Assembly (NCBI RefSeq): GCF_009662475.1
Contig: NZ_CP045571.1
Location: 1,548,501-1,612,500, forward strand
Direction of reading: 5' to 3'
Source: Acidithiobacillus thiooxidans ATCC 19377
GTDB lineage: Bacteria; Pseudomonadota; Gammaproteobacteria; Acidithiobacillales; Acidithiobacillaceae
Length of the DNA stretch: 64,000 nucleotides
Part shown: positions 1-8,616 of the stretch, piece by piece
Position numbering within the stretch: the stretch's first letter is position 1
How the letters are laid out: the number at the start of each line of letters is the position of its first letter
Made by a program: the position numbers and the translations under genes
The notes under the pieces: model-generated
Seen by the model: only the letters and a program-made list of their open reading frames with translations
Databases searched by the model: none
Told to the model about the DNA's origin: nothing

Positions 1-585
1 GTCATCGACACCCACATTCACGCGGATCACCTATCTGGCGGGCGGGCCTTGGCGGAACGGGTTGGCGCACCGTACTGCATGCACGAAAGCGATGTAGACT
101 TGGTGCAGTTTGCGATTCGCGGCCTTCACGACGGCGAAGTCCTGAAAACTGGAAATGTCGTAACGCAAGTGCTCTACACCCCCGGCCATACCCTGGACAG
201 CCTCTGTCTTCTGGTCAGCGATCGGCGGAGAAGTGCCGACCCCTGGTTTGCCCTAACCGGTGACACGCTCTTTGTTGGCGGAGTGGGACGCCCCGATCTG
301 GGTGGAACGCCGGAGGAAATGGCGGGAAAACTCTTCGACAGCCTTCACCAAAAACTGCTCACCCTGCCCGATGACTTGGAGATTTTCCCGGGGCACGCGG
401 CCGGGAGCGTCTGCGGTGCGGGCCTGTCCGGGAAGCCCTCTTCGACTCTGGGTTTTGAAAAACGTTGGGACCCTTACCTCACCATGAAGCGCGAGGCTTT
501 CGTTCGTTCGCTTACCGCGGACATTCCCGAAAAGCCCGCCGATATGGCGCGCATGGTTGCCATCAATCTGGGGAAAGCAGCATGA
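1..585 (+). CDS. MBL-fold hydrolase, persulfide dioxygenase-like (5' partial)
   Basis: The reading frame is open from base 1, so the N-terminus lies outside the window. The first codons read THIHADH, the HxHxDH metal-binding signature of metallo-beta-lactamase folds. A TPGHT motif follows, then GDTLFVGGVGRPDLGG, which is typical of the ETHE1/persulfide dioxygenase branch, and a PGH motif near the end. Family members oxidise glutathione persulfide to sulfite in the cytoplasm using one iron. The stop codon overlaps the ArsR start (ATGA), so the two are co-translated. The DsrE-like and OsmC neighbours support a role in sulfane-sulfur handling. A glyoxalase II-type hydrolase is the main alternative. 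Confidence 0.85.
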   Translation, partial: VIDTHIHADHLSGGRALAERVGAPYCMHESDVDLVQFAIRGLHDGEVLKTGNVVTQVLYTPGHTLDSLCLLVSDRRRSADPWFALTGDTLFVGGVGRPDLGGTPEEMAGKLFDSLHQKLLTLPDDLEIFPGHAAGSVCGAGLSGKPSSTLGFEKRWDPYLTMKREAFVRSLTADIPEKPADMARMVAINLGKAA

Positions 586-941
586 AGAACGATACGGTTC
601 GGTATGCGCTATTTTCTGAGGTATTTGCCGCCCTGGCGCACCCAAAACGCCTGGAAATCATCCATTATCTGGGCGAGGGACAGAAAAATGCCGGTGAATT
701 GGCAGAACTCATCAGCCTCTCCAAAGCCAACCTTTCCCAGCACCTGAGCGTACTGAAAGCTCGGGGCTTGGTGCATTGCGAAAAGTGCGGGACCTTCTGT
801 CACTATCGTCTAACCAGCCCCAAGGTTTTGGAAACGTGCGAGATCGTCCGCGATCTCATCCTGGACCAAATGCAGACCACTACCCAGCTTCAAGAGGCAT
901 TAGCGACGGTGGTGCCTCTACGCAAGGAGCATCAGGGATGA
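582..941 (+). CDS. ArsR-family HTH transcriptional regulator
   Basis: A 119-residue winged-helix repressor. ALAHPKRLEIIHYLGEG and the recognition helix region SKANLSQHLSVLKARGLV are typical of ArsR/SmtB proteins. A cysteine cluster (HCEKCGTFCH, about residues 66-75) sits in the wing and could sense metal or reactive sulfur. The ATG overlaps the stop of the upstream hydrolase, and its own stop overlaps the MFS start, giving a tight three-gene unit. By analogy with SqrR/BigR-type ArsR proteins beside persulfide enzymes it may respond to persulfides, but the ligand is inferred only from context. Confidence 0.88.
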   Translation: MKNDTVRYALFSEVFAALAHPKRLEIIHYLGEGQKNAGELAELISLSKANLSQHLSVLKARGLVHCEKCGTFCHYRLTSPKVLETCEIVRDLILDQMQTTTQLQEALATVVPLRKEHQG

Positions 942-2209
942 ACTCCGGGTCTCAGGAGACCGCGACCTATACTCGAGGAATTGGCGTCAATCGAGGTCAG
1001 TTCCTCCTGCAAACGGTTCAGGTCTTTTTCGTAGGCTTGATCATCGGCATGGAGAGAAATGTCCTTCCCGCCATGAGTCACCGTTTTGGCGTAGATAGCC
1101 ACGCCTTCCTTTTTCTCGCCTCCTTTGTGATTTCCTTTGGCCTGGTAAAAGGGGCTCTAAACTTTGTCGCCGGCGGGCTATCCGATCGAATCGGTCGCAG
1201 GCGGGTGTTATTCCTGGGCTGGTTGGCGGGGATTCCTATTCCGCTAATGATCTTTTTTGCTCCCAACTGGTGGTGGATCATCGCCGCCAATGTCTTTTTG
1301 GGGGTAAACCAGGCCTTTACCTGGACCATGACCGTCACGAGCCAAATCGATCTAGCCGATAACCACCAGCGCGGCCTTGCGGTCGGCATCAATGAGGCAG
1401 TGGGGTATATCGCGGTAGGTTTGGCGGGCCTCGCAACGGGCTATCTTGCCGTCGTCTACGGTCCCCGTTGGACACTGTTGGCTTTCGGACTCGTGGTCAT
1501 TGCGCTTGCGCTACTCCTGCTATTGGGGATCCAGGATACTATCCATTGGGTTCGCGCAGAGCATGCACAGCGTCAGCCATCGACCGAAACCTCAAAGACG
1601 GCTTCTCAGGCCAGCACCTGGGCGACTTTCCTGCACGTTTCTTTTCGGGACGCCACCTATCGGGCCCTCTGCCAGGGTGGGGTCGCCAACAAGATTGCCG
1701 ATACCCTAGTTTGGGTCCTCTTCCCGGTCTTTTTCCGTTTTCACGGCTTGAGCGTCGTGCAAATCGGCTGGATCACCGGTATCTATGCGATGGTCTGGGG
1801 GCTCGGTCAATTTGGGACCGGACATCTAGCGGATCGCATCGGTCGCAGACCGCCCATCCTGGCAGGCTTCGCCCTGCTGGCTGCGGGGCTTGCAGGCACT
1901 GCGCTGGTCGGCCACTTCACCGCGTGGATTGCTACGGCGGCGGTCATGGGCCTGGGCATGGCCCTTCTCTATCCCAACCTGATCGCCGCCATGTCCGATG
2001 TGGCACCCCCTCTGGAACGCGGCCGGATCCTTGGCACCTATCGGTACTGGCGCGATACGGGCTACGCCATTGGCGGACTGATTCTCGGTCTGGTCGCCCA
2101 GTGGAGCGATAAAATTCTGCCGGCAATCTGGCTGACAGCAGCCATTGTTGCCATATCGGGTATATGGATTGCTTTTGCCGTCCAGGAAACCCACCCTCGC
2201 AGCCTCTAG
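938..2209 (+). CDS. MFS transporter
   Basis: A 423-residue inner-membrane carrier with about 12 hydrophobic segments in two halves. Each half carries an MFS motif-A-like loop, GGLSDRIGRRRVLF in the first and GHLADRIGRRPPIL in the second. A polar linker (about residues 190-220) separates the halves. The start overlaps the ArsR stop, so expression is coupled to the regulator. The substrate cannot be read from the sequence. The persulfide hydrolase and ArsR context suggests export of an inhibitory sulfur or metal(loid) compound, but this is only inference. Confidence 0.85.
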   Translation: MNSGSQETATYTRGIGVNRGQFLLQTVQVFFVGLIIGMERNVLPAMSHRFGVDSHAFLFLASFVISFGLVKGALNFVAGGLSDRIGRRRVLFLGWLAGIPIPLMIFFAPNWWWIIAANVFLGVNQAFTWTMTVTSQIDLADNHQRGLAVGINEAVGYIAVGLAGLATGYLAVVYGPRWTLLAFGLVVIALALLLLLGIQDTIHWVRAEHAQRQPSTETSKTASQASTWATFLHVSFRDATYRALCQGGVANKIADTLVWVLFPVFFRFHGLSVVQIGWITGIYAMVWGLGQFGTGHLADRIGRRPPILAGFALLAAGLAGTALVGHFTAWIATAAVMGLGMALLYPNLIAAMSDVAPPLERGRILGTYRYWRDTGYAIGGLILGLVAQWSDKILPAIWLTAAIVAISGIWIAFAVQETHPRSL

Positions 2210-2224
2210 AATGGGAGCATACTC

Positions 2225-2563
2225 ATGACCCAAGCTTTAATTATCCTGCATGCGGGTCCAGACTTGGAAAACCCCCGCGCCGATACGGCGGTACGACTCG
2301 CCGGGGCCATGTTGGCAGACAATAAGGACGTCCGATTGTTTCTTGCGGGACAAGGGGTACAACTTCTGCGACCCAGTCCTATGGCCAACGACAGCACCCG
2401 CGCGTTGCTGGGGGAATTGCTGGAATTGGGCCTGGAGGTCCAGTGCTGCGGAAGCTCTTTAAAAGCGCAAGCCATGGAAACATTGCCGCCTGGAGTCCAC
2501 AAAAGCTCCATGAAAGGTCTCTCTACCTGGATCAGCGCGGCAGACGAAATCGTGTGTTTCTGA
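2225..2563 (+). CDS. DsrE/DsrF-like small protein
   Basis: A 112-residue protein with an alternating beta/alpha pattern. It starts with a hydrophobic strand (ALIILHAGPDLENPRADTAV), like DsrE-family sulfur-relay proteins. A Cys-Cys pair (LEVQCCGSSLKAQ, about residues 75-80) lies where DsrE-type proteins carry their reactive cysteine. It begins 15 bp after the MFS stop with a GGGAG ribosome site. Family members carry persulfide sulfur between enzymes, which fits the persulfide dioxygenase-like gene upstream. The exact subfamily is not resolved. Confidence 0.7.
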   Translation: MTQALIILHAGPDLENPRADTAVRLAGAMLADNKDVRLFLAGQGVQLLRPSPMANDSTRALLGELLELGLEVQCCGSSLKAQAMETLPPGVHKSSMKGLSTWISAADEIVCF

Positions 2564-2637
2564 CGGGGAACCATTCAAGGATTTCTAACTCCAAAAATTA
2601 ACAACTTCCTAAACCAACAAAATCTGGAGGAACGATC

Positions 2638-3201
2638 ATGACGCAACAGCATCCCAACGGAGTGGACGTACAGAAGCTCGTGGCCACCATTGAGGCCGTA
2701 AAAAATGATCCTGCCTTGGCCGCATTTCAGTTCCGTGCCCGCACAGAATGGCACTCTGGAGCCCATGTACAAACTCATATTCAGAGCTTCCACGGTGTCA
2801 AACAGGAAGATCAATCGCGACAACAGCCCTTTGTGTTGGAAGGTGATGAGCCGCCCGTATTGCTCGGCAGTAATCAGGGGGCCAATGCGGTTGAATTATT
2901 ACTCGCTGGTCTAACAGCCTGCCTTTCGGTGGGGATCGCCTACAATGCTGCCGCACGGGGTATTGCCATCGAAGCGATGAGGCTGGATGTCACCGGTGAC
3001 ATCGACTTGCACGGCTTTTTGGGTCTGTCGGAAACGATTCGAGCGGGATGCCACGACATCAACATTGCCTGTCACATGAAAAGCGACGCATCGGATTCAG
3101 CCATCGCAGATCTGCTCGACCACGTTCAAAAAACATCGCCGGTCACGGACATGGTGCGTCATCCCACGCCCGTGCATGTGAAGTTTGTGCGCGAAATCTG
3201 A
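2638..3201 (+). CDS. OsmC family protein
   Basis: A 187-residue protein with the OsmC core: GANAVELLLAGLTACLSVG holds the first reactive cysteine, and the C-terminal strand has the TSPVTDM region. A strong GGAGG site precedes the ATG. In OsmC/Ohr peroxidases the second cysteine normally lies just before the PV pair. Here that position is Thr-Ser, so the classical two-cysteine peroxidase pair is not visible, although two other cysteines (GCHDINIAC) occur. It may therefore act on another thiol substrate. It closes the sulfur/thiol gene group upstream of dsbD. Confidence 0.83.
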   Translation: MTQQHPNGVDVQKLVATIEAVKNDPALAAFQFRARTEWHSGAHVQTHIQSFHGVKQEDQSRQQPFVLEGDEPPVLLGSNQGANAVELLLAGLTACLSVGIAYNAAARGIAIEAMRLDVTGDIDLHGFLGLSETIRAGCHDINIACHMKSDASDSAIADLLDHVQKTSPVTDMVRHPTPVHVKFVREI

Positions 3202-3300
3202 ACGCGTGTCGCACCTTCTGGCATGTTTTCTGCCTTTACAATGAGAATTCAAGCCGCAGTGGGCGGTTTGATAAATTTACTGTGGTGATTTGGAGTGCAG

Positions 3301-5256
3301 ATGTTGCTTGAGTTTTTAGGTGGTCCTTTTCAGAAACGACCGCAGCGTATGCGGAAAACCAGACAGCGATCCCTCCCCCTTCTTTTATGGTTCTGGCCGT
3401 TACTGGCCGCTATGTTGCTCCCATCTCAGCCGGCATGGGCCAATGCGCCTTTTTTGTCCCCGATGGCGAGTGCTTCACCGTTTCTGGCGCCGGCCAAGGC
3501 CTTTCGCTTCAAAGCGCACATGGCGCCCAACAATATTGTGGTTCTTCAATGGATCGCGGCGCCGAAGTACCACCTCTACCGTAACCGCATCACGGTACAC
3601 CTTACACCGTCATCCGCGCAGCTAGGACCTTATACCTTGCCACCGGGCAAACCCATGCACATTCCAGGAGTGGGCACACTGGCTGTGTATGAAGGAGACA
3701 CCACCACCATTCGGGTACCCGTGCATTTCACCGGCAGTCCGCCAAAACATATCCAGGTGACCAGCAGTTTTCAGGGTTGTGCCAATGCCGGAGTGTGTTA
3801 CCCATTGGAGACCAAGGCCTATACGCTCATACCGACAGCCGTCACTCGCAACACGGCCACAATGGCCACGACATCCAGTACGCCTCCACACCCAACCGCA
3901 TCGCCAGCGATGCAAATCCATCCGGCACGCGCATCCGGTCAATACAGCCAGTTCGCTGCTGGATTAAATGGTTCAGAGATTCCCCTCACGCTCTTGTTGT
4001 TTTTTATCGCCGGATTGGGCTTGGCCTTCACACCCTGCATTTTCCCGATGATTCCAATTTTGTCGTCGCTCGTGGTTGGTCATGGGGACGCACAGATGAC
4101 GACTCGACAATCGCGTAGGCACGCATTCTGGATTTCATTGGCCTATGTGCTCGGTATGGCACTCACCTATGCGGTGGCCGGCGTGGCCGCTGCCGTAACA
4201 GGCTCCTACCTGCAGGCATTTTTCCAAAATCCCTGGGTGTTGAGCGGATTCAGTGCGCTGTTTGTGCTGCTGGCACTTTCCATGTTTGGCTTTTATGAAT
4301 TGCAGATGCCAACGGCCATACAATCGCGCCTCTCCCGGTATGGGAAAGGGGGACACTTTTCCAGCGCCTTTATTATGGGCATCCTGTCTGCCCTGATTGT
4401 TGGCCCCTGCGTGGCAGCACCGCTGGCCGGCGCTTTGCTATTCATTGCCCACACCGGCAACCTGCTCCTGGGCGGGATAGCCTTGTTCCTTCTGGCACTG
4501 GGGATGGGCGTTCCGTTACTGGTTATTGGCACCTCGGCCGGACATTTTCTACCGAAGGCCGGTGCCTGGATGAATGGCGTTAAAGCCATTTTTGGGGTCG
4601 TCTTGCTTGGGGTGGCCATCTGGTTTCTATCCCGAATCCTACCCGGTCCGCTTACGCTCGCATTGTGGGCAGCTCTGGCTATCATTTCCAGTGTGTACAT
4701 GGGGGCATTCCATTCTGCTTCCAACGCGCAAAACCGTGAGCATGGCGGCTGGAAACACTTTGCGCAGGGATTCGGATTGCTGGTCTTTGCGTATGGCATC
4801 GCACTGGGCATAGGGGCATTGGCTGGCGGTACTCTGGTGCTTGAACCTTTGGCGCCTTTTGTCGATCGGGACGTGACAGCAACCACTCCGCAGAACGCAA
4901 CCCCCCACTTCACAATGGTTCGCAGCCTGTCTCAATTACAAGCCGCACTGACCGCTGCAAAAGGGCATCCGGTGTTGGTGGACTTTTGGGCAAAGTGGTG
5001 CGTTGAGTGCCAGCGTATGGACGTCGAAACCTACGATAATCCACGCGTTGAGCACGCCTTGCAGCCTCTAACCCTGATTCGGGTGGATGTCACCGCCAGT
5101 AATGCTGCGTCCAGAGAACTGTTGCATCATTTTCAGCTTTTCGGACCGCCGGCCGTTTTGCTGGTCAATCCAGATGGGCGCATGGTTGCGCAATATGAAG
5201 GTTATGAAGGACCAGAAACGTTGCTACAGCATCTGCAACAAAAGCTGGTCAATTGA
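3301..5256 (+). CDS. dsbD: Thiol:disulfide interchange protein DsbD
   Basis: About 651 residues with all three DsbD parts. The periplasmic N-domain has the Cys pair GCANAGVCYP (about residue 158). An eight-helix membrane domain follows, with CIFPMIPI (about 245) and GPCVAAPL (about 367) supplying the transmembrane cysteines. The C-terminal thioredoxin domain has WCVEC (about 565). It moves electrons from cytoplasmic thioredoxin to periplasmic Dsb isomerases. The ATG at 3301 has GGAG five bases upstream. The ATG at 3349 would give a more classical signal peptide (charged start, hydrophobic core, Ala-Trp-Ala end) but lacks a clear ribosome site. Two DsbG-like genes follow, its likely partners. 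Confidence 0.95.
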   Translation: MLLEFLGGPFQKRPQRMRKTRQRSLPLLLWFWPLLAAMLLPSQPAWANAPFLSPMASASPFLAPAKAFRFKAHMAPNNIVVLQWIAAPKYHLYRNRITVHLTPSSAQLGPYTLPPGKPMHIPGVGTLAVYEGDTTTIRVPVHFTGSPPKHIQVTSSFQGCANAGVCYPLETKAYTLIPTAVTRNTATMATTSSTPPHPTASPAMQIHPARASGQYSQFAAGLNGSEIPLTLLLFFIAGLGLAFTPCIFPMIPILSSLVVGHGDAQMTTRQSRRHAFWISLAYVLGMALTYAVAGVAAAVTGSYLQAFFQNPWVLSGFSALFVLLALSMFGFYELQMPTAIQSRLSRYGKGGHFSSAFIMGILSALIVGPCVAAPLAGALLFIAHTGNLLLGGIALFLLALGMGVPLLVIGTSAGHFLPKAGAWMNGVKAIFGVVLLGVAIWFLSRILPGPLTLALWAALAIISSVYMGAFHSASNAQNREHGGWKHFAQGFGLLVFAYGIALGIGALAGGTLVLEPLAPFVDRDVTATTPQNATPHFTMVRSLSQLQAALTAAKGHPVLVDFWAKWCVECQRMDVETYDNPRVEHALQPLTLIRVDVTASNAASRELLHHFQLFGPPAVLLVNPDGRMVAQYEGYEGPETLLQHLQQKLVN

Positions 5257-5297
5257 TGACGGATCATTATCCCTAAGAACCTGATGAGGAAATTCCT

Positions 5298-5903
5298 ATG
5301 CACCACATTGTAAAACGAACAAAGGTATTCGGTATTTTAGTCGGTGTCCTGTGGGCAGGAGCGGCCATGGCAACGACTGCACTTCCGCCTTTACCCAAAA
5401 TGTCTCAAAACAGTTATTGGAAGGATATAGGTCAGCGCCTGACCTATATCCAGGAGGGACACAAAGGTCCTGTCATTTATGATTTTTTTGATCCAAATTG
5501 TCCCTATTGTCACAGCATGTATGACGAAGAGCAGTCACTGATCAAGGCAGGCCAACTTACCGTAAGGTATGTTCCAGTCGCTTACCTGATGCCCAGCAGC
5601 ACGCCCGAGGCCGCTGCTCTACTGCAGTCTTCGGATCGCGTCGCCACACTGCAGCATTTTGAAGCGCTGGCGGGAAAAAGTTTCGCAGCACCGATGACGG
5701 CCAGCGGCCCGGTTGGCTTACCTCAGGCCAAAGCAACAGCCCCCACGATTCAGGCTCTGAAGACCAATATGGCTATACTGCAGACCACCCATTCCATGGG
5801 CGTACCAGCCATACTGTATGAGCACAAAAATGGCAGCACAGGATTAATTCCGGGCATGGTCTCCCATGGGGAACTGCTGACTATGCTCCCGAATCTGAAA
5901 TGA
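5298..5903 (+). CDS. DsbC/DsbG-like periplasmic thiol-disulfide protein (copy 1)
   Basis: 201 residues with a signal peptide (charged start, hydrophobic core, end near GAAMA) and the thioredoxin-fold signature DPNCPYCH of DsbG/DsbC. The cis-proline loop is GVPAIL. It is shorter than E. coli DsbG because the N-terminal dimerisation domain is missing, so only the catalytic domain is present. It lies 41 bp after dsbD, the expected electron donor, and is followed by a close paralogue, so tandem duplication is likely. It probably reduces or isomerises disulfides in the periplasm, perhaps of the Cys-containing peptide encoded downstream. Confidence 0.88.
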   Translation: MHHIVKRTKVFGILVGVLWAGAAMATTALPPLPKMSQNSYWKDIGQRLTYIQEGHKGPVIYDFFDPNCPYCHSMYDEEQSLIKAGQLTVRYVPVAYLMPSSTPEAAALLQSSDRVATLQHFEALAGKSFAAPMTASGPVGLPQAKATAPTIQALKTNMAILQTTHSMGVPAILYEHKNGSTGLIPGMVSHGELLTMLPNLK

Positions 5904-5928
5904 ACGACGTACAGGAGAATCCGTAGGC

Positions 5929-6546
5929 ATGAAAAACCGCTTCAGAACAAAAGCCCAGAAATGGCTATTTACCGGAATACTGGGTTGTAGCTTGTTGCTA
6001 TCTGGTATGCCTTTCGCCATTGCGCAGACTCCGACCGCACCACCCAAGAAAATGACGGCAGCCATTCTCTGGAACCAAATTCTGGCCCATCACATCACCT
6101 ACATTCAAGAAGGGCATAGCGGTCCCGTGATCTATGATTTTCAAGACCCCAATTGCCCCTACTGTCATGTCATGTATGAGCATGAAGCACCCCTGATCAA
6201 AGCGGGAAAGCTCACAGTGCGCTATGTTCCCGTTGCGTTCCTGACACCCCAGAGTCCCGCAGAAGCGGCCGCCTGGCTCCAGTCACCCCATCCCTTGAGG
6301 GCGTTAAAACACTTCGAGACTATTGTGGGTCCTGCACTTCGCAGTGGTAGCTACCGCCAGCTGCCCAAGGCCACCCCCACGGCCAAAACGACAGCAGAAT
6401 TAAAACAGAACCTCGACATGATGAGTGCTCTGGGCTTTGAGGGGACTCCAGCCATCCTTTATCGGGTTAAAAACGGGCAACTGGGTCGCATTCCAGGAAT
6501 GATTTCAGAAAAGCAGCTCACCGAATTGTTGCCGCATTTGCAATAA
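5929..6546 (+). CDS. DsbC/DsbG-like periplasmic thiol-disulfide protein (copy 2)
   Basis: 205 residues and clearly a paralogue of the gene just upstream. It shares TYIQEGH, GPVIYDF, DPNCPYCH and RYVPVA, in the same order. An N-terminal signal peptide ends near AIA. The active site is Cys-Pro-Tyr-Cys and the cis-proline loop is GTPAIL. Like copy 1 it lacks the DsbG dimerisation domain. It starts 25 bp after copy 1 with an AGGAGAA site. The divergence between the two outside the core suggests different clients. Confidence 0.88.
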   Translation: MKNRFRTKAQKWLFTGILGCSLLLSGMPFAIAQTPTAPPKKMTAAILWNQILAHHITYIQEGHSGPVIYDFQDPNCPYCHVMYEHEAPLIKAGKLTVRYVPVAFLTPQSPAEAAAWLQSPHPLRALKHFETIVGPALRSGSYRQLPKATPTAKTTAELKQNLDMMSALGFEGTPAILYRVKNGQLGRIPGMISEKQLTELLPHLQ

Positions 6547-6612
6547 AATTTGCGTGGCTGATCGCCATGCAAAGAAGTCGTTATATCATGTCTGATGACA
6601 AGGAGATTGAAG

Positions 6613-6879
6613 ATGTATAACCAAGATCAGCGTAACGTAGCAAAAACTATTGCTGGAGCCTTTCTGGCCAGTTGTCTGGCCGGCGGCACCATGGTAACAG
6701 TCGCTCATGCAGAGACCATGATGAACCCACCCGCGGCGAAAACCCAGTCCAATGCCAAAGCCGGTGGAGGAATGATGCGTAATGGCTGCAGTGGCAAAAG
6801 CCATACACAAAAGAAAAAGGACTCCATGATGGGTCATGGGTGTAGTAGCAAGACCCAAACGCACAAGTCCGGCATGTAA
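6613..6879 (+). CDS. Bufferin-like Cys-containing RiPP precursor
   Basis: An 88-residue exported peptide. I chose the ATG at 6613 because AAGGAGA lies seven bases before it; an in-frame ATG at 6595 has none. Residues 1-33 are a long signal-type leader (charged start, hydrophobic core, end VAHA). The mature part is rich in Met, Lys, Ser and Gly and holds an imperfect 18-residue repeat. Its units are MMRNGCSGKSHTQKK (54-68) and MMGHGCSSKTQTHKS (72-86), each with one cysteine (C59, C77). The DUF692 and DUF2063 genes directly downstream identify it as the substrate of an MNIO enzyme, as in bufferin operons. The GCSxK core differs from the bufferin and EGKCG-type cores known to me. Confidence 0.75.
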   Translation: MYNQDQRNVAKTIAGAFLASCLAGGTMVTVAHAETMMNPPAAKTQSNAKAGGGMMRNGCSGKSHTQKKKDSMMGHGCSSKTQTHKSGM

Positions 6880-6891
6880 CCAATCGGTCCT

Positions 6892-6914
6892 CCGGGTCTC
6901 TAGAAGAGATCCGG
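6892..6914 (+). promoter_or_regulatory. Intercistronic hairpin between precursor and modifying-enzyme genes
   Basis: CCGGGTCTCT, loop AGA, then AGAGATCCGG forms a 10-bp stem with one G-U pair. It sits 13 bp after the precursor stop and before the DUF692 start. No T tract follows, so it is not a full intrinsic terminator. Such a stem could stabilise the short precursor transcript or partly attenuate read-through, giving more precursor than enzyme. Confidence 0.65.
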
Positions 6915-6935
6915 TACCTCCCGGGTAGAAAAGAC

Positions 6936-7760
6936 ATGACCGCGAACCTCCCCATGGGGATTGGTCTACGTGCCCCGCACGTGGATGAAGTCCTCGATAC
7001 CAAACCGGATATCGGGGCATGTGAGGTGTATAGCGAAGATTACATGAGTGCGGGAGTTTCCTGGCTTAATGCGCTGGATCACATTCGCTCTGCTTATCCC
7101 CTAAGTCTTCATGGCGTTGGTCTGTCCATTGCTTCTGCAGACAGCCTGAATATGAATTATCTGCGCAGGCTGCGCGCCCTGATCGATCGATATGAGCCAT
7201 TACGAGTATCGGATCATCTCGCTTGGTGTTCCCTGAATAATCGCTATTTCAGTGATCAGTATCCCGTTCCACGGCGGCGCTTTGTTTTAAGACATCTGGT
7301 ATCGCGTGTGCATAAGGTCCAGGATTTTCTGAGACGACCAATTTTATTGGAAAATATTGCCACCTATCTGAAACCTGATTGGGCGGACGAATATTCGGAA
7401 ACGGATTTTCTGATCGAGTTGGTAGAACAAGCGGGGTGCGAGCTGCTGCTGGATGTTGAGAACCTATCCATCAATGTTCTGAATCATGGTGGGGATCCAG
7501 CTACCTTTATCGAAAGTTTACCCCGGAATGCCGTGACAGAAATTCATTTGGCCGGCGGCGAACAGGTTACTCTGAATGGATCCACTGTACATGTCGACAC
7601 GCACAGCCGCGAACCCAGCCCTGCGACCCAGAGCCTGTTCCGCCAAGCCAGTGATCGCTTTCCCAACGCGCTCCGCATATTGGAGTGGGATGCTGACCTG
7701 CCGGCATTACCGATCTTGTTAGCGACAGCCCAATGCTGTGTCTCCGGTATGATCCAATGA
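6936..7760 (+). CDS. bufB: MNIO-type RiPP modification enzyme (DUF692, BufB-like)
   Basis: 274 residues with the DUF692 motifs in order: GIGLRAPH, SLHGVGLSI, SDHLAW, ILLENIATY (about 136), LLLDVENLSIN (about 170), EIHLAGG (about 201), DTHS and LEWD. DUF692 proteins are TIM-barrel enzymes with two or three irons that oxidatively remodel cysteines in RiPP precursors. Here the usual DxNN iron motif reads DVEN, a small variation. The gene lies between the Cys precursor and a DUF2063 gene and its stop overlaps the latter's start (ATGA). The likely substrate is the GCSxK peptide upstream. Confidence 0.92.
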   Translation: MTANLPMGIGLRAPHVDEVLDTKPDIGACEVYSEDYMSAGVSWLNALDHIRSAYPLSLHGVGLSIASADSLNMNYLRRLRALIDRYEPLRVSDHLAWCSLNNRYFSDQYPVPRRRFVLRHLVSRVHKVQDFLRRPILLENIATYLKPDWADEYSETDFLIELVEQAGCELLLDVENLSINVLNHGGDPATFIESLPRNAVTEIHLAGGEQVTLNGSTVHVDTHSREPSPATQSLFRQASDRFPNALRILEWDADLPALPILLATAQCCVSGMIQ

Positions 7761-8560
7761 AGGACGATAGCCTCATGCTGCGTCAATGGCAGCGTCAATG
7801 GATAGCGCGACTACAGAAGGTGGGCCCGTCGGTTGGAGCGCTGCCTGAAGACTCCTTGATGGCCCAACATCAGTCAGCTTTTCGCATCTATCAAAACAAT
7901 ATTCAACAGCGTCTTACCGAATCTCTGGCGTTTATTTATCCCGCCCTGCTCACAGCGATGGGTGAGGAGTTATTCGCTGAACTGGTCAGTACCTTTATCG
8001 CCGCAGATCTACCCACTGATCCGGATCTCATGCGGTATGGTGAGCACTTGGCATCCTTTCTGACCGTCCAGGGCGGAGTCCACTACGACAGAATCCAGCA
8101 TGACTTTGCAGGTCTCGCGCGCCTGGAGTGGTTTTTCCATATGAGCGCCTTTGTCTATGAGCATCCTTTTGATCTGTATGAATCTGGTGCGCCTATTCCT
8201 CTAGGGAACCTGTCAGGGAAAACCCTCTATCTGGATCAACAACCCCCGCTGTTACGTACAAGCAAACCAATCATAATGTCTGTGATCTTACATCATGATG
8301 TGGAGTTAGAATCTCTGGGTGAGGATGCCAATGACGCACCCACTATATTTGGAATTTGTGCGGTGAACCATCCTGGATGGCCCCGTTTCTTGGCCCTGTC
8401 GGCAGGTGAATATGCGTTCATTCGACTGCTCACGCGTGTTGGCAATTCGCTGGAAGATGCGCTGTTGTGGGGGCTGTATAGCCAGCCAGATGGAAGATTT
8501 AATCTCATCCTTCAGGGCTTTCAAAACGGAGGAATCCTGAGTATCCGGCCATCTGAATAA
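7757..8560 (+). CDS. bufC: DUF2063 partner protein of MNIO enzyme (BufC-like)
   Basis: 267 residues. The N-terminal half has the DUF2063 pattern: FRIYQNNIQQRLTESLAFIY, then MGEELFAELVSTFI, LPTDPDLMRYGEHLASFL and HDFAGLARLEWF. In characterised systems this protein binds the precursor leader and delivers it to the DUF692 enzyme, acting as an RRE-like recognition subunit. The ATG overlaps the DUF692 stop. No export gene follows, consistent with the precursor carrying its own signal peptide. An IS element begins 56 bp after the stop and may have separated this operon from genes once downstream. Confidence 0.9.
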   Translation: MKDDSLMLRQWQRQWIARLQKVGPSVGALPEDSLMAQHQSAFRIYQNNIQQRLTESLAFIYPALLTAMGEELFAELVSTFIAADLPTDPDLMRYGEHLASFLTVQGGVHYDRIQHDFAGLARLEWFFHMSAFVYEHPFDLYESGAPIPLGNLSGKTLYLDQQPPLLRTSKPIIMSVILHHDVELESLGEDANDAPTIFGICAVNHPGWPRFLALSAGEYAFIRLLTRVGNSLEDALLWGLYSQPDGRFNLILQGFQNGGILSIRPSE

Positions 8561-8616
8561 GCTCTGATTCTTTACCCACGCTTTTTAAAAGGAGATAAAA
8601 GTATTTTCCAATCCAT

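Noticed and set aside
1468-2112. Long frame inside the MFS gene
   Set aside because: It lies in another frame of a gene with clear family motifs and has no motif of its own. It is a coding shadow.
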